46,325 nucleotides of DNA from Rahnella woolbedingensis. GTDB taxonomy: Bacteria > Pseudomonadota > Gammaproteobacteria > Enterobacterales > Enterobacteriaceae. The stretch is taken from contig NZ_RAHH01000037.1 in assembly GCF_003602095.1 (NCBI RefSeq), positions 1 to 46,325 of the forward strand. The letters are read 5' to 3'. A program made the position numbers and the translations under genes. Shown piece by piece: positions 38,801-46,244 of the stretch. Each line of letters starts with the position of its first letter. Position 1 is the stretch's first letter. The notes below the pieces were generated by a model, which searched no databases, was not told the origin of the DNA, and saw only the letters and a program-made list of their open reading frames with translations.

Positions 38801-39117
38801 TGCGGGAGTTGCTGAGTCTCACCTTAAACAGCAACCGGGATGATCTGATACAGGCAAAAGACCTGCTCGAATTACAGGACTGGCCCGAGCTTGCAAAATG
38901 TATTCATCGTATATCCGGTGCAGCGAAAATTTGCGGTGCCGGGCGGGTGGAGCTCGCTTGCCGAAAACTGGAATCTGCCTGTCTCCTGCACGATCATGAT
39001 GATGCCGAGATCGGGGAATTATGGCCTGATGTCAGTGCCAGCCTGGGAGAGTTCAATCTGGCGATTGAATCATGGCTGAAGAATAACGATCTGACGGCCT
39101 CCCGCAGTTTACGTTGA
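35812..39117 (+). CDS. EvgS/BvgS-like hybrid sensor kinase (intact copy)
   Basis: This 1101-residue unorthodox kinase starts at GTG 35812, 3 bases after the regulator stop, consistent with translational coupling. Order: signal peptide (about 1-24), two SBP_bac_3-like periplasmic sensor domains (about 50-270 and 285-520), and a membrane span (about 540-560). A short helical linker without an obvious PAS domain follows, then HisKA with SHEIRTP and His607, and HATPase (NLISNAIKFTD, DTGKGI, GSGLGLAICSQ). Last are a receiver with Asp898 (DMVITDCSMPGMDG) and an Hpt domain with His1032 (CIHRISGAAKI). All four phospho-relay residues are present. It should signal to the regulator at 35185. The stimulus is unknown. 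Confidence 0.95.
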   Translation: MNIRNLLLSGLLLFTLGLAQSTLAAEHMSLISRESYDPRVFTLDDSDWRWLGNKRSLVVAVWQPEIPPLYLYSGEGRYEGMIADYISLLGEYLGLRVEVKAFASREAALSALAQKHVDIVADPSAKDLPFSHSLVSSPNFISDHPVLVHRKKTRNAPFRYEEGMRLAIARWYVDDSWIEQNFPGAAISHFDTDDQAMASVAFDENDFYIGNLVTASYLLERNYPHYLMFQQVYPERDTGSHFVMRKEDEVLTRSVGRVLTAIPRTQNQVILQQWSERANLWKVSKKVEFTAAEKKWLAANPTAKVSVNAFYAPFTMIDASGGFYGVTADILRMIRLRTGLHFDPVSADSVNTMEGQILSKKALFIGAVSESEERNQNLLFSRPYFSSPFVLIEALDKNYSGTLPAGTRVAVVSKNILIPELQRQNPGIQIIETANASIAMQKVEDGKADVAVHTLFGASYMIDRYFRDRLKIGGRVGDQTAKIAFAVSRDQPELLSIINKSLENISPADISSIIDKWQTRPDVRLDTWELYKTRFWLVFAVAGIMILTSLIWIYYLRREIGARQLAQQKLQSQLAYNETLTRALSEETERAEQANRAKSTFLATMSHEIRTPVSAIIGLLELTVNTTGKQLEDEDPVRVAWESARSLMGLIGDILDMARIESGRLELAPEWVRTSELLPPVVRVFEGLARQKSLRLHCTLPQQLPYQVFIDPLRFRQVLSNLISNAIKFTDQGSITVEIAIREGTISESTLLQVCVADTGKGISHEEQKDIFDPWVQAKNGTTQSGSGLGLAICSQLVHMMDGTIDMTSETDKGTKVSYTVPVQTRGKQPERALSATINEAPVPHLALRILAVDDHPANLMLLRRQLTHLGHHVTEARNGVEAWDLWHKEPFDMVITDCSMPGMDGLTLTRLIRDLAGDSVMILGLTANAWPEERTRCQAAGMNDCLFKPLQLAQLKTILTHVAKTLPEKADNINPLKNLVDYQKLQQLSDFDDDMLRELLSLTLNSNRDDLIQAKDLLELQDWPELAKCIHRISGAAKICGAGRVELACRKLESACLLHDHDDAEIGELWPDVSASLGEFNLAIESWLKNNDLTASRSLR

Positions 39118-39127
39118 GGACTCTGTC

Positions 39128-40021
39128 TTAAACGCCATTTGCCATAGACGACGCTGCCATTGCCAGATAAGCGCTGACCGCGTTACCCGGCTCCTGCATC
39201 CGGCTGATCATGACCAGATTGGCTGTCAGTTCCTGCGCATTGAGGTTGCGGTAAACGAGCCCTGGAATATTCACCTGTTGCAGGGGCGCGGGGATCAGCG
39301 CCAGCCCGAGCCCGGCGGCGGCAATCGCCAACACGCTCAGTGTGCTGTTTGAACGATGTGCCACGTGAAAACGCTCTCCCAGTCGCCGCGCCAGTACCAC
39401 GGTCAGATTTTCATGGGTATCATGCGCGTCGTACAAAACCAGCGGCTCATCGGCGAGCATTTCAACGGTGAGGTGCGGATGCGCGGCTAAGGGATGATCG
39501 TCGCACAGCGCAATCATGATTTCCCAGTTTCCCGCCTGCTGCACTCTGATTTGCGGATCAGTCGTGGTGCTGTTATCCGGTGTGTAACCGATATCGATGC
39601 GTCCGGCGAGGATCGCTTCTACCTGCTGCTGCGGCGCAATTTCCTGAATAATAATTTCTGCATCCGGATGGGTTTTTCGGAAACGGCGTAAATCAGCAAT
39701 CATTTTGCCGCTGAAAATGGCGTTTCCGGCAAATCCGACGCGCACGCGACCGGTCTCGCCACGCATTGCACGTTCTACCGCCAGCCGGGTGTGTTCCACC
39801 TGTTCCAGCGTCAGCCGGGCTTCTGCCAGTAAAAGTATTCCCGCTTCGGTGAGCTCGACACGGCGACTGGTGCGGATAAACAACGGGCCGCCCAGCTCAG
39901 TTTCCAGCGCTTTAATCTGCATACTCAGTGCCGGCTGCACAATGTTGAGACGCTCCGCGGCGCGGCCAAAGTGCCCTTCTTCTGCCACGGCCACAAAATA
40001 ACGTAAATGTCGGAGTTCCAT
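39128..40021 (-). CDS. LysR-family transcriptional regulator
   Basis: This 297-residue LysR-type regulator begins MELRHLRYFVAVAEEG. The N-terminal helix-turn-helix is at about 15-60 (HFGRAAERLNIVQPALSMQIKALE, LFIRTSRRVELTEAG), followed by a substrate-binding-like effector domain. The start at 40021 has GAGG 5 bases upstream; earlier in-frame ATGs (40036, 40129) lack a site, and 40129 coincides with the neighbouring gene's start. It is divergent from the SnoaL-like gene at 40129, the usual target arrangement for this family. The effector is unknown. Confidence 0.92.
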   Translation of the reverse strand: MELRHLRYFVAVAEEGHFGRAAERLNIVQPALSMQIKALETELGGPLFIRTSRRVELTEAGILLLAEARLTLEQVEHTRLAVERAMRGETGRVRVGFAGNAIFSGKMIADLRRFRKTHPDAEIIIQEIAPQQQVEAILAGRIDIGYTPDNSTTTDPQIRVQQAGNWEIMIALCDDHPLAAHPHLTVEMLADEPLVLYDAHDTHENLTVVLARRLGERFHVAHRSNSTLSVLAIAAAGLGLALIPAPLQQVNIPGLVYRNLNAQELTANLVMISRMQEPGNAVSAYLAMAASSMANGV

Positions 40022-40128
40022 CGTCGCCTCATTCATCATTAAAAATGATTGTTCAGTAATATCTATATATTTGAGTTTAACGCTATTCTTGTCCAAACTG
40101 AACACATCAACATAAAAGGAACCCAACA

Positions 40129-40713
40129 ATGCAAACTCAACAACTGCAAGACCGTCAGGCTTTGAACGACCTTATGAACGGCTGGATGCACCGTGATCTG
40201 GGCGAATGGGAGCAACTGCGTAACCTGTTCCATCCGGACGGCACCATTGAAATCACCTGGTATGAGGGGCTGGCGAGCGGTTTTGTCGATGGTTCCATGC
40301 GCATGGGCGCTTCTGATTTGCGCACGAAACATATGATTGGCGCACCCGTCGTGACCTTTAACGACCGTGGTGACAAAGCGATTCTTGAAACCAATGCGAT
40401 GATCATCGCTGAAAATGTAAAACTCAATATCGGCTGTGAATGCCACAACCGTTTTTACGATCTGGCCGAAAAAAGAGACGGCCAGTGGAAGCTTTTCCAT
40501 CGTCAGAGCGTCTACGATATGGGCACGTTCACCTTCCCGCTGGGGCCGGTTGAAATTGATTCAACAGTTGCTGCCAAATACCCACGTGAATATGCCGCGC
40601 TGGCTTATCTGCTGGAACAAAGCGGTTTCCCGCTCAGCCGCGTATTTGCCACCCGTGGCAGCGAACTGGAAGCGAAAATGAAAGTGGATGCTAAAAAGTG
40701 GTTAGCGGTCTGA
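40129..40713 (+). CDS. SnoaL-like / NTF2-fold protein
   Basis: This 194-residue protein of the nuclear transport factor 2-like superfamily (SnoaL-like) has an N-terminal helix pair (ALNDLMNGWMHRDLGEWEQLRNLFHPDGTIEI, presented here only as a region, residues about 10-43). A conserved W-x-H-type pocket region follows (KHMIGAPVVTF) and ends in a beta strand set with GQWKLFHRQSVYDMG. The family includes isomerases, dehydratases and binding proteins, so the reaction cannot be given. AAGGAA precedes the ATG. It is probably controlled by the divergent LysR protein. Confidence 0.82.
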   Translation: MQTQQLQDRQALNDLMNGWMHRDLGEWEQLRNLFHPDGTIEITWYEGLASGFVDGSMRMGASDLRTKHMIGAPVVTFNDRGDKAILETNAMIIAENVKLNIGCECHNRFYDLAEKRDGQWKLFHRQSVYDMGTFTFPLGPVEIDSTVAAKYPREYAALAYLLEQSGFPLSRVFATRGSELEAKMKVDAKKWLAV

Positions 40714-40757
40714 CAGTTTGAGCGTGAGGCGGGTTTGTGCCGGATAACGTCATGTTG

Positions 40758-40785
40758 AGGGGAGGCCATTGCCTCCCCTTTCTTT
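40758..40785 (+). terminator. Rho-independent terminator after the SnoaL-like gene
   Basis: AGGGGAGGC (40758-40766), loop CATT, GCCTCCCCT (40771-40779), then TTCTTT: a 9-bp GC-rich stem with a T-rich tail. It stops transcription from 40129 just before the convergent M24 gene end. Confidence 0.88.
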
Positions 40786-42179
40786 CAGGCCTTCACCAGC
40801 GCACGTGTTTTATCGAGTAAAAACGGACGCAGATAACCCACGGTATTTGAAAGCACAATCACATCGTCAGAAAGGCGGATTTTCAGAAATTCAGCCAGAT
40901 ATTTCTTGCGCGCAACCATCCTTTGCCACACCTGCGGATACTGACTTTCCAGCTCACTGCGTAACGCCTCATCCGCCAGCGCCACCGTATCTTCTACGCT
41001 GCTGCCACCGTAACCGGGCAACGAAGGAATAATATCTATCTGCAACAGCATTCCGCTCGCCAGCCGAACGGGAGAATCCGGATAAACCGGTGAGCACAGC
41101 CATTCCTCATCGGCCACCAGATGCCCCGGATTGAGATGCCAGTTCCAGGTTTTCTGCTCCAGCGTTTCTTGCACTAAGCGGTATAAATCGCCGCCGCGCA
41201 TGCCGATATGCAGGTTTTCCAGCCATGTGACGACGGTATGATAATAAGGGATCGCCAGACGCGGCAGCCAGTCCGCGACGCCGGTCGGCAATTCCTCCTC
41301 ACTGGCAACCACATACGCGGCGCGGCTGGATAATCCCCCTTTATAGCCGACGGTCAGTGAAAATTTATCCCCGTGGCGGATGATTTTGTCCGAGGGATAA
41401 AGGTTCGCGTGAGCAAACCTGTCGCCGGTCGCGGCAATCATAATTACATTGCTCTGCTGACCGTCACCCGCCAGTAAATGACCGATTTCCTTCTCAGATT
41501 TTCCCGGCGCTATCGCGTCCAGTGCGCCCAACAGACCGGACGATGCCAGATTTGCGCCGTACTCATAAAACGCCACTTCATTGGCATTATTAATGCAGCG
41601 CGAGCCCTGTTCCGGCGCGATAAACAGACCGGTGGCATTTACCACGTTTTCGTTTCCACCGGCTGCGCTGCGCACGGCATCCAGAATAAAAGCCGGAACA
41701 TCAAAGCTGTATTTATCGGTTTCAGGATCAATGCGGAACAACTTCCAGCCTGCGACGCCGGTGGTCTGCGCGGCGTTCACCCCCGCCGCTGCCAGCAGCT
41801 CTTGCAGCGGCTGATGGTGTTTCATCGGCTGATTGGGCAGGGAAAACACCGGCGCGTGCAGACAGGTTCCGCCATTGCGGGCATAGGGCACCAGCTTCAG
41901 GTTTTCGTTGCCCATAATGTAGGTCAGTTCGCCGCTCCGGTTGACTACCAGCAGAGCTTCTTCAAAACGCGGGATAAAACCCGAAAGATATTCGAAATTA
42001 CCGCCGTGTTCTTTATCGGCATAAATCACCAGCGACGATAAACCCTCGCGCTCCATGGCGCTCAGAATAGTGTTCAGGCGGGATTTCATGGTTTCGTCGG
42101 ACAGCACCGGCGTGGGCACATGCCGGTAAATGGCCGGTGCCGGGACAGAGGTCAGTACGTAGGTCGTTTCAGAATTCAT
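40785..42179 (-). CDS. M24-fold peptidase-like protein, metal ligands altered
   Basis: This 464-residue protein has creatinase/prolidase (M24) architecture: an N-terminal creatinase-like domain (about 30-190, with SGFIPRFEEALLVV) and a pita-bread C-terminal domain. Of the five metal ligands expected in M24 enzymes, the two aspartates near the start of the catalytic domain seem absent (positions about 276 and 285 read Thr and Ser in DKFSLTVGYKGGLSSRAAYV). His353 (NPGHL) and Glu396 (SVEDTV) are kept, and the remaining Glu appears as Asp382. It may be a non-peptidase member or use other chemistry. AAGGAAA precedes the ATG. It lies 29 bases after the GFA gene, probably in one operon. Confidence 0.8.
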   Translation of the reverse strand: MNSETTYVLTSVPAPAIYRHVPTPVLSDETMKSRLNTILSAMEREGLSSLVIYADKEHGGNFEYLSGFIPRFEEALLVVNRSGELTYIMGNENLKLVPYARNGGTCLHAPVFSLPNQPMKHHQPLQELLAAAGVNAAQTTGVAGWKLFRIDPETDKYSFDVPAFILDAVRSAAGGNENVVNATGLFIAPEQGSRCINNANEVAFYEYGANLASSGLLGALDAIAPGKSEKEIGHLLAGDGQQSNVIMIAATGDRFAHANLYPSDKIIRHGDKFSLTVGYKGGLSSRAAYVVASEEELPTGVADWLPRLAIPYYHTVVTWLENLHIGMRGGDLYRLVQETLEQKTWNWHLNPGHLVADEEWLCSPVYPDSPVRLASGMLLQIDIIPSLPGYGGSSVEDTVALADEALRSELESQYPQVWQRMVARKKYLAEFLKIRLSDDVIVLSNTVGYLRPFLLDKTRALVKA

Positions 42180-42208
42180 TGCGTTTCCTTATGCGTCAGA
42201 AATCATTA

Positions 42209-42631
42209 TCAGGCTTTGGGTTTGTCAGGAAGGGGTTCATAACACACATATCCCGCCACGCCGCCCTTCCCGCCGTCTTTTGGATGGTTGATACCATCGC
42301 TGACCGGTACGGGTGAGAAATCGAAGGGTGAGACGCCTTCGATACAGGCGACATTGACGCCGTAAAATTGGGGATTCGAGCGGCGCTGATGAAAGGTGTA
42401 AATGCCGCAAACGGAACAGAAGAAATGTGCGGCCTCGCCGCTGTTAAAGCGATATTCCGTCAGCTTATCTTTGCCCTGAGTGATTTCAATTTCACCCGCG
42501 GTGGCGACTACTGCGCCGCGCATACGGCAAAATGAGCAATTGCAGCGCAGTACGCCGTTAAATCCGTCGGTCAGTGCGACCTTAAACGCGACGGCGCCAC
42601 AATGGCATTGAGCGGATAATTTTTCTGGCAT
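42209..42631 (-). CDS. GFA family zinc protein (CENP-V/glutathione-dependent formaldehyde-activating type)
   Basis: This 140-residue protein has the Cys pattern of the GFA family: CHCG (C9, C11), CNCSFC (C30, C32, C35) and CSVCG (C72, C75), which together bind structural and catalytic zinc. The founding member was linked to glutathione-formaldehyde adducts, but most members have no proven substrate, so I give only the family. GGGAGA precedes the start. It is followed by the M24-fold gene on the same strand. Confidence 0.9.
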   Translation of the reverse strand: MPEKLSAQCHCGAVAFKVALTDGFNGVLRCNCSFCRMRGAVVATAGEIEITQGKDKLTEYRFNSGEAAHFFCSVCGIYTFHQRRSNPQFYGVNVACIEGVSPFDFSPVPVSDGINHPKDGGKGGVAGYVCYEPLPDKPKA

Positions 42632-42649
42632 GGCAATCTCCCTTTATCA

Positions 42650-42684
42650 GATGAACGGAAGGATGAACGGAAGGATGAATGGAG
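42650..42684. repeat. 12-bp tandem repeat, about three units
   Basis: GATGAACGGAAG occurs at 42650 and 42662, with a third, diverged unit, GATGAATGGAG, at 42674. It lies just upstream of the GFA gene on its promoter side. No known function. Confidence 0.8.
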
Positions 42685-42896
42685 AAAATGTTGTACCAAA
42701 TTTCCTCACGTATTACAGCATTCCGTCACAAAGCCCGTTTTTTAACCGTAAAGCCTTCATGTTTGCTATCAATTTCCCATTTTGAGATCTGATACCAACT
42801 TTCTGTCACATATTTTGTTTTACTACCAAACGTTTGGAAATGTTACGAAAGTGATTTCGTAATGAAAATAAAATAGCTGCACGTAAGGAAGCTGAC

Positions 42897-43634
42897 ATGA
42901 AAAGATTAACCACTTTTTGCCTCGCGGGACTTGTTTCATTTAATGCGTTTGCCCTGACCGGCAACGATGCCACCACCAAACCGGATCTCTACTATTTAAA
43001 GAATGATCAGGCCATCAACAGCCTGACCTTGCTGCCGCCGCCCCCGGCTGTAGGCAGCATTGCCTTCCTCAATGACCAGGCCATGTACGAACAGGGTCGT
43101 CTGTTGCGTTCAACCGAACGCGGCAAACAGGCTGCTGAAGATGCGAACCTGAGCGGAGGCGGCGTGGCCAATGCTTTCTCCGGTGCATTTGGGTCACCGA
43201 TCACCGCTAAAGACACCCCGGAACTGCACAAACTGCTGACCAACATGATTGAAGATGCCGGAGATCTGGCCACTCGCGGCGCGAAAGAGAAATACATGCG
43301 CATCCGCCCGTTTGCTTTCTACGGCGTTCCGACCTGTAACACCACCGAGCAGGATAAGCTTTCGAAGAACGGATCTTATCCTTCCGGTCATACCTCTATT
43401 GGCTGGGCGACGGCGTTAGTGCTGACTGAAATTAACCCGCAGCGTCAGGATCAGATCCTTCAGCGCGGTTATGATTTAGGCCAGAGCCGAGTGATTTGCG
43501 GATACCACTGGCAGAGTGACGTGGATGCTGCCCGTATCGTCGGTTCTGCGGTTGTCGCAACGCTGCACACCAACGACGCTTTCCAGCAGCAACTGAAAAA
43601 AGCCAAAGAAGAGTTCGCTAAACAACACAAATAA
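42897..43634 (+). CDS. phoN: Secreted class A non-specific acid phosphatase
   Basis: This 245-residue periplasmic phosphatase has a signal peptide ending near FNAFA. The full class A signature is present: K-x6-RP at 130-138 (KEKYMRIRP), PSGH at 162-165, and S197-R198-x5-H204-x3-D208 ([12 protein letters not shown]), giving the phosphate pocket and the nucleophilic and acid-base histidines. It releases phosphate from many monoesters in the periplasm. AAGGAAG precedes the ATG. PhoN and PhoC names are used loosely for this class; I see no PhoP box, so the regulation seen in Salmonella is not implied. Confidence 0.93.
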   Translation: MKRLTTFCLAGLVSFNAFALTGNDATTKPDLYYLKNDQAINSLTLLPPPPAVGSIAFLNDQAMYEQGRLLRSTERGKQAAEDANLSGGGVANAFSGAFGSPITAKDTPELHKLLTNMIEDAGDLATRGAKEKYMRIRPFAFYGVPTCNTTEQDKLSKNGSYPSGHTSIGWATALVLTEINPQRQDQILQRGYDLGQSRVICGYHWQSDVDAARIVGSAVVATLHTNDAFQQQLKKAKEEFAKQHK

Positions 43635-43644
43635 ACACCCTGTG

Positions 43645-43669
43645 GCGGCGCCGGAAGTCCCTGCGCCGC
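43645..43669 (+). terminator. Hairpin after the acid phosphatase gene
   Basis: GCGGCGC (43645-43651), an 11-base loop, and GCGCCGC (43663-43669) form a 7-bp all-GC stem 11 bases past the stop codon. There is no T run afterwards, so it may be an mRNA-stabilising hairpin or a weak terminator. Confidence 0.55.
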
Positions 43670-44395
43670 AAACCAAGCATTAGTAATGTTAATGCATTGA
43701 TTTTCACTTCCCTCCAGAATCTGTTGAAAAGCCACTATGGTTTATTGCTTAAATATCAATGCGTAATTGCCGACGCCCTGAAGTCTGCGTTTTGACTCCC
43801 CTTCAAAAACGTATACCGCTGAACGTGCATAGTTGTAATTCATGATTTGAATAGTGATTTTCGTTAACATTTAGTGATTAATTCTGAAGTGATGCAGTTT
43901 TGTCGCGTAATGGTTTTTGTAATTGAATTTATTTAGCACTCAATACTTTATTAAAACTTAACCTTGCTTAAAGCGAAGCTGCAAACCATATTTAAGAACA
44001 TTCTTAATTTGCGCAGCCGGAAATATGAGTACCTACGGCGCGCCTGAAACAATCAGTGTAGAAAATATTAACTTATAAATCAGAGTAGAACTTTTTTATA
44101 TTCTGCGGCCAGACTCTTGCCATTATAATTAATGGCCATGCTCTTTGCGCCATTCTTTGCACCAAAAAAACCAGATGAAATTTTGTGAAAGACATTTTTT
44201 GCGATGGATTTAAATATCATTCATTGCAGTCTGTTTTTAATTTGGGTTCTCTCCTGAAGAGATATTCCTGTAATAATTAATTTATTAGCTCAATGTTTTT
44301 TAAAATATGGAGCCAGAAACCATTTAAAATCTGGGGCGCACTCCGAAAAGCCATATGAGTAGGAACATTATTAATTAATCATTCGAGGTATTGTT
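43670..44395. other. Long AT-rich intergenic region before the cystatin-like gene
   Basis: About 725 bases, strongly AT-rich, with no credible gene. The last 60 bases include the GAGG site for the gene at 44396. A 21-codon frame (44293-44358) with a basic, aromatic peptide was seen, but it has no ribosome binding site. The composition differs from the GC-balanced neighbours at 39000-43600 and suggests an acquired segment starts here. Confidence 0.6.
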
Positions 44396-44665
44396 ATGTC
44401 AAATCATGAACTGCTGGTTGGCGGCTGGACACCTTACCACTCCCTTACTGAAAAGGACTCGCTGGTATTTAAAGAAGCACTGGCGGGCCATGTAGGCGTT
44501 CACTACGTTCCGCAGGCGGTGTCCACGCAAGTGGTAGCGGGAACCAACTATCGTTATAAATGCGCCGCATCGATCCCCCCTTCTGATGCCGTCTGGGAAG
44601 CTGTTATTGATATTTTTCAGCCCTTGAAAGGGAAGCCTTATATTACTGGCATCATCAGAATATAA
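44396..44665 (+). CDS. Cystatin-like (stefin-type) cysteine protease inhibitor
   Basis: This 89-residue cytoplasmic-type protein with no signal peptide has the size of a stefin. It carries the cystatin hallmarks: a Gly-Gly near the N-terminus (LLVGGWTPY, G9-G10), a helix (about 20-31), and the exact central QVVAG loop (Q45-G49) followed by NYRYKC. A final hairpin contains QPLKGKP. In animal cystatins these three parts form the wedge that enters papain-type active sites. Bacterial members are little studied. GAGG lies 7 bases before the ATG. It precedes a putative membrane-active protein gene by 163 bases on the same strand, which suggests a joint role. The inhibitory function is inferred from the motif. 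Confidence 0.8.
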   Translation: MSNHELLVGGWTPYHSLTEKDSLVFKEALAGHVGVHYVPQAVSTQVVAGTNYRYKCAASIPPSDAVWEAVIDIFQPLKGKPYITGIIRI

Positions 44666-44828
44666 AGTATTTCGTATTTTAATATCGGGAAATACAACCG
44701 TTGCAAATTTAACGTGGTCAGGATTACATCTCTAAATAACCGGAGGTGAAATTTCTAACAAAGTAGCTTACTGATGTGTACGCTTTTAAATTGAATCTAC
44801 ATTACACTATCTTATGAAGGATATCGAA

Positions 44829-46127
44829 ATGGCGAGTACAGATTTAATTACCTATCTCAATTACATGTCTACCTGGGATACAGAAAGTGATGCAAACATT
44901 GACCAACTTATTACTGAACAAACTTTGTTTATTGGTCTGCAAGATTTTGAATCAGACTCTGTGGTTGATTCAGAATTCAATACCCTGAATGATTTAGCCT
45001 GCGAGGTCCGGGATCTGACGATTGCAGCCGATGCGATACAGATGGCCGCAGATGCTGCGGCGGTGGCCTCAATCTGGTCTTTCGGGCTGGGTATGGCGGC
45101 CTTCGTTGCGCTGGAAGCGGCGGAGCAAATTGATAAAGCGGTGATTTCATCGAAATCCGGCAAGCTCAATGAAAAGCTCACCTCTGCGGACAGCGATATC
45201 TCATCACAAATTAGTCCTAACGTAGCCAGTTACGTCAGTAAATATAAAGAAAACAATAATTTAATTATTTCTAAAGCCCCTAAAGGGCTGGATACAACGA
45301 CGTGTCGCTCGAACCTGATGCAATTTATGGCGGAGATACAGCGCAAAAGCGGCAAGCTGGATGCAGCAACATTCAGACAGTATGCTGAGTCGGCACGCAT
45401 TGTTTATAACAGCGACGAAATTAATAAAGTTTATGATGCTCTGGACCAGCTGAACTTCAGTGCCAAATCAGACGCTGATGTTAAAAAGTTCATGGATGTT
45501 CTTGTCGGCCTGCAACTTCCTTCACAGGCTAAATTCGGCCTGACGCTGGTCACCAGCATGTCGATTGCGATTATGTTCTATAAGCTCAAAATCGCGAATA
45601 CCGCCATCAAAGCGCAGGCAGAAGCAGCGGGCATCCCGGTGGAAGAAGTGAATACCAGTGCCTTTGAAGCGATGGATGCTGTCGGTAAATTCGCGGCTGT
45701 CGTGACCGTGGTCATGTCCGTCGTGGATGTTGTGTTAAATATCATCGACATCGTGGATGTGGTAGCCCAGTGCAAGAAGATGTGCGATCAGCTCAACGGC
45801 CCCATCAAGGCAAGTTACAAAACGTACTTTAATGGCATTAAAACGGCTGCGCAGCAGTATCGGGAAGCTATCGGCGCCCCGACACCGCCACCGCAACCTC
45901 CGGTCACCGGGAACAGTGCCGGAAAGGATATCGACCAGATGCATGCTCAGATCGCGCAATATGGTTCGATTACCCAGTTTGGTGTCCGTATCTCAACCAT
46001 TTCAGGGACTGCCAATACGCCGTCACAAAGCACAGGTCTGGCCTCGAAAACAGATCACGGTTTTGGCGGGTATAACGGAACCTGGCAGGTGGGAAACTGG
46101 GGCGATACGTTAAGATTCACTCAGTAA
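44829..46127 (+). CDS. Helical protein with long hydrophobic segments, putative pore-former
   Basis: This 432-residue protein is of no family I recognise. The start at 44829 has AAGGA 7 bases upstream; ATG 44814 would put that site inside the gene. It is mostly helical and Ala-rich, with hydrophobic or amphipathic stretches at about 69-99, 236-256 and 287-313, and has no signal peptide. A Pro-rich linker (350-359, PTPPPQPP) leads to a Gly/Ser/Thr/Asn-rich C-terminal part of about 70 residues containing GFGGYNGTWQVGNWGD. Soluble helical proteins with a buried hydrophobic hairpin are typical of alpha-pore-forming toxins (HBL/Nhe, ClyA and XaxAB types), which this resembles only in design. The cystatin-like gene lies just upstream and a strong terminator just downstream. 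Confidence 0.75.
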   Translation: MASTDLITYLNYMSTWDTESDANIDQLITEQTLFIGLQDFESDSVVDSEFNTLNDLACEVRDLTIAADAIQMAADAAAVASIWSFGLGMAAFVALEAAEQIDKAVISSKSGKLNEKLTSADSDISSQISPNVASYVSKYKENNNLIISKAPKGLDTTTCRSNLMQFMAEIQRKSGKLDAATFRQYAESARIVYNSDEINKVYDALDQLNFSAKSDADVKKFMDVLVGLQLPSQAKFGLTLVTSMSIAIMFYKLKIANTAIKAQAEAAGIPVEEVNTSAFEAMDAVGKFAAVVTVVMSVVDVVLNIIDIVDVVAQCKKMCDQLNGPIKASYKTYFNGIKTAAQQYREAIGAPTPPPQPPVTGNSAGKDIDQMHAQIAQYGSITQFGVRISTISGTANTPSQSTGLASKTDHGFGGYNGTWQVGNWGDTLRFTQ

Positions 46128-46164
46128 CCGGTCATCAGTGATTTGTAAAAAAGTAAAAACAAAA

Positions 46165-46189
46165 AAAACCGGCCTGATAAGCCGGTTTT
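46165..46189. terminator. Bidirectional Rho-independent terminator
   Basis: AAAACCGGC (46165-46173), loop CTGATAA, GCCGGTTTT (46181-46189): a perfect stem with an A run before and a T run after. It serves the + strand gene ending at 46127 and the truncated - strand gene ending at 46212. Confidence 0.92.
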
Positions 46190-46211
46190 ATTATAAAGCG
46201 CAGAAAAAAAA

Positions 46212-46244
46212 TCAGGCCGCTTTCACTGCACGTGTCTTTTTAGG
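46212..46244 (-). pseudogene. 3' end of a - strand gene cut by an insertion sequence
   Basis: Reading the - strand, the last codons before a TGA at 46214-46212 give PKKTRAVKAA, a basic tail typical of a real C-terminus, followed on that strand by the terminator at 46165-46189. The coding part abuts the end of the IS903-like element at 46245. The gene's identity cannot be told from ten residues. Confidence 0.4.

Noticed and set aside
44293-44358. 21-codon basic, aromatic peptide frame before the cystatin-like gene
   Set aside because: No ribosome binding site and nothing else to support translation.
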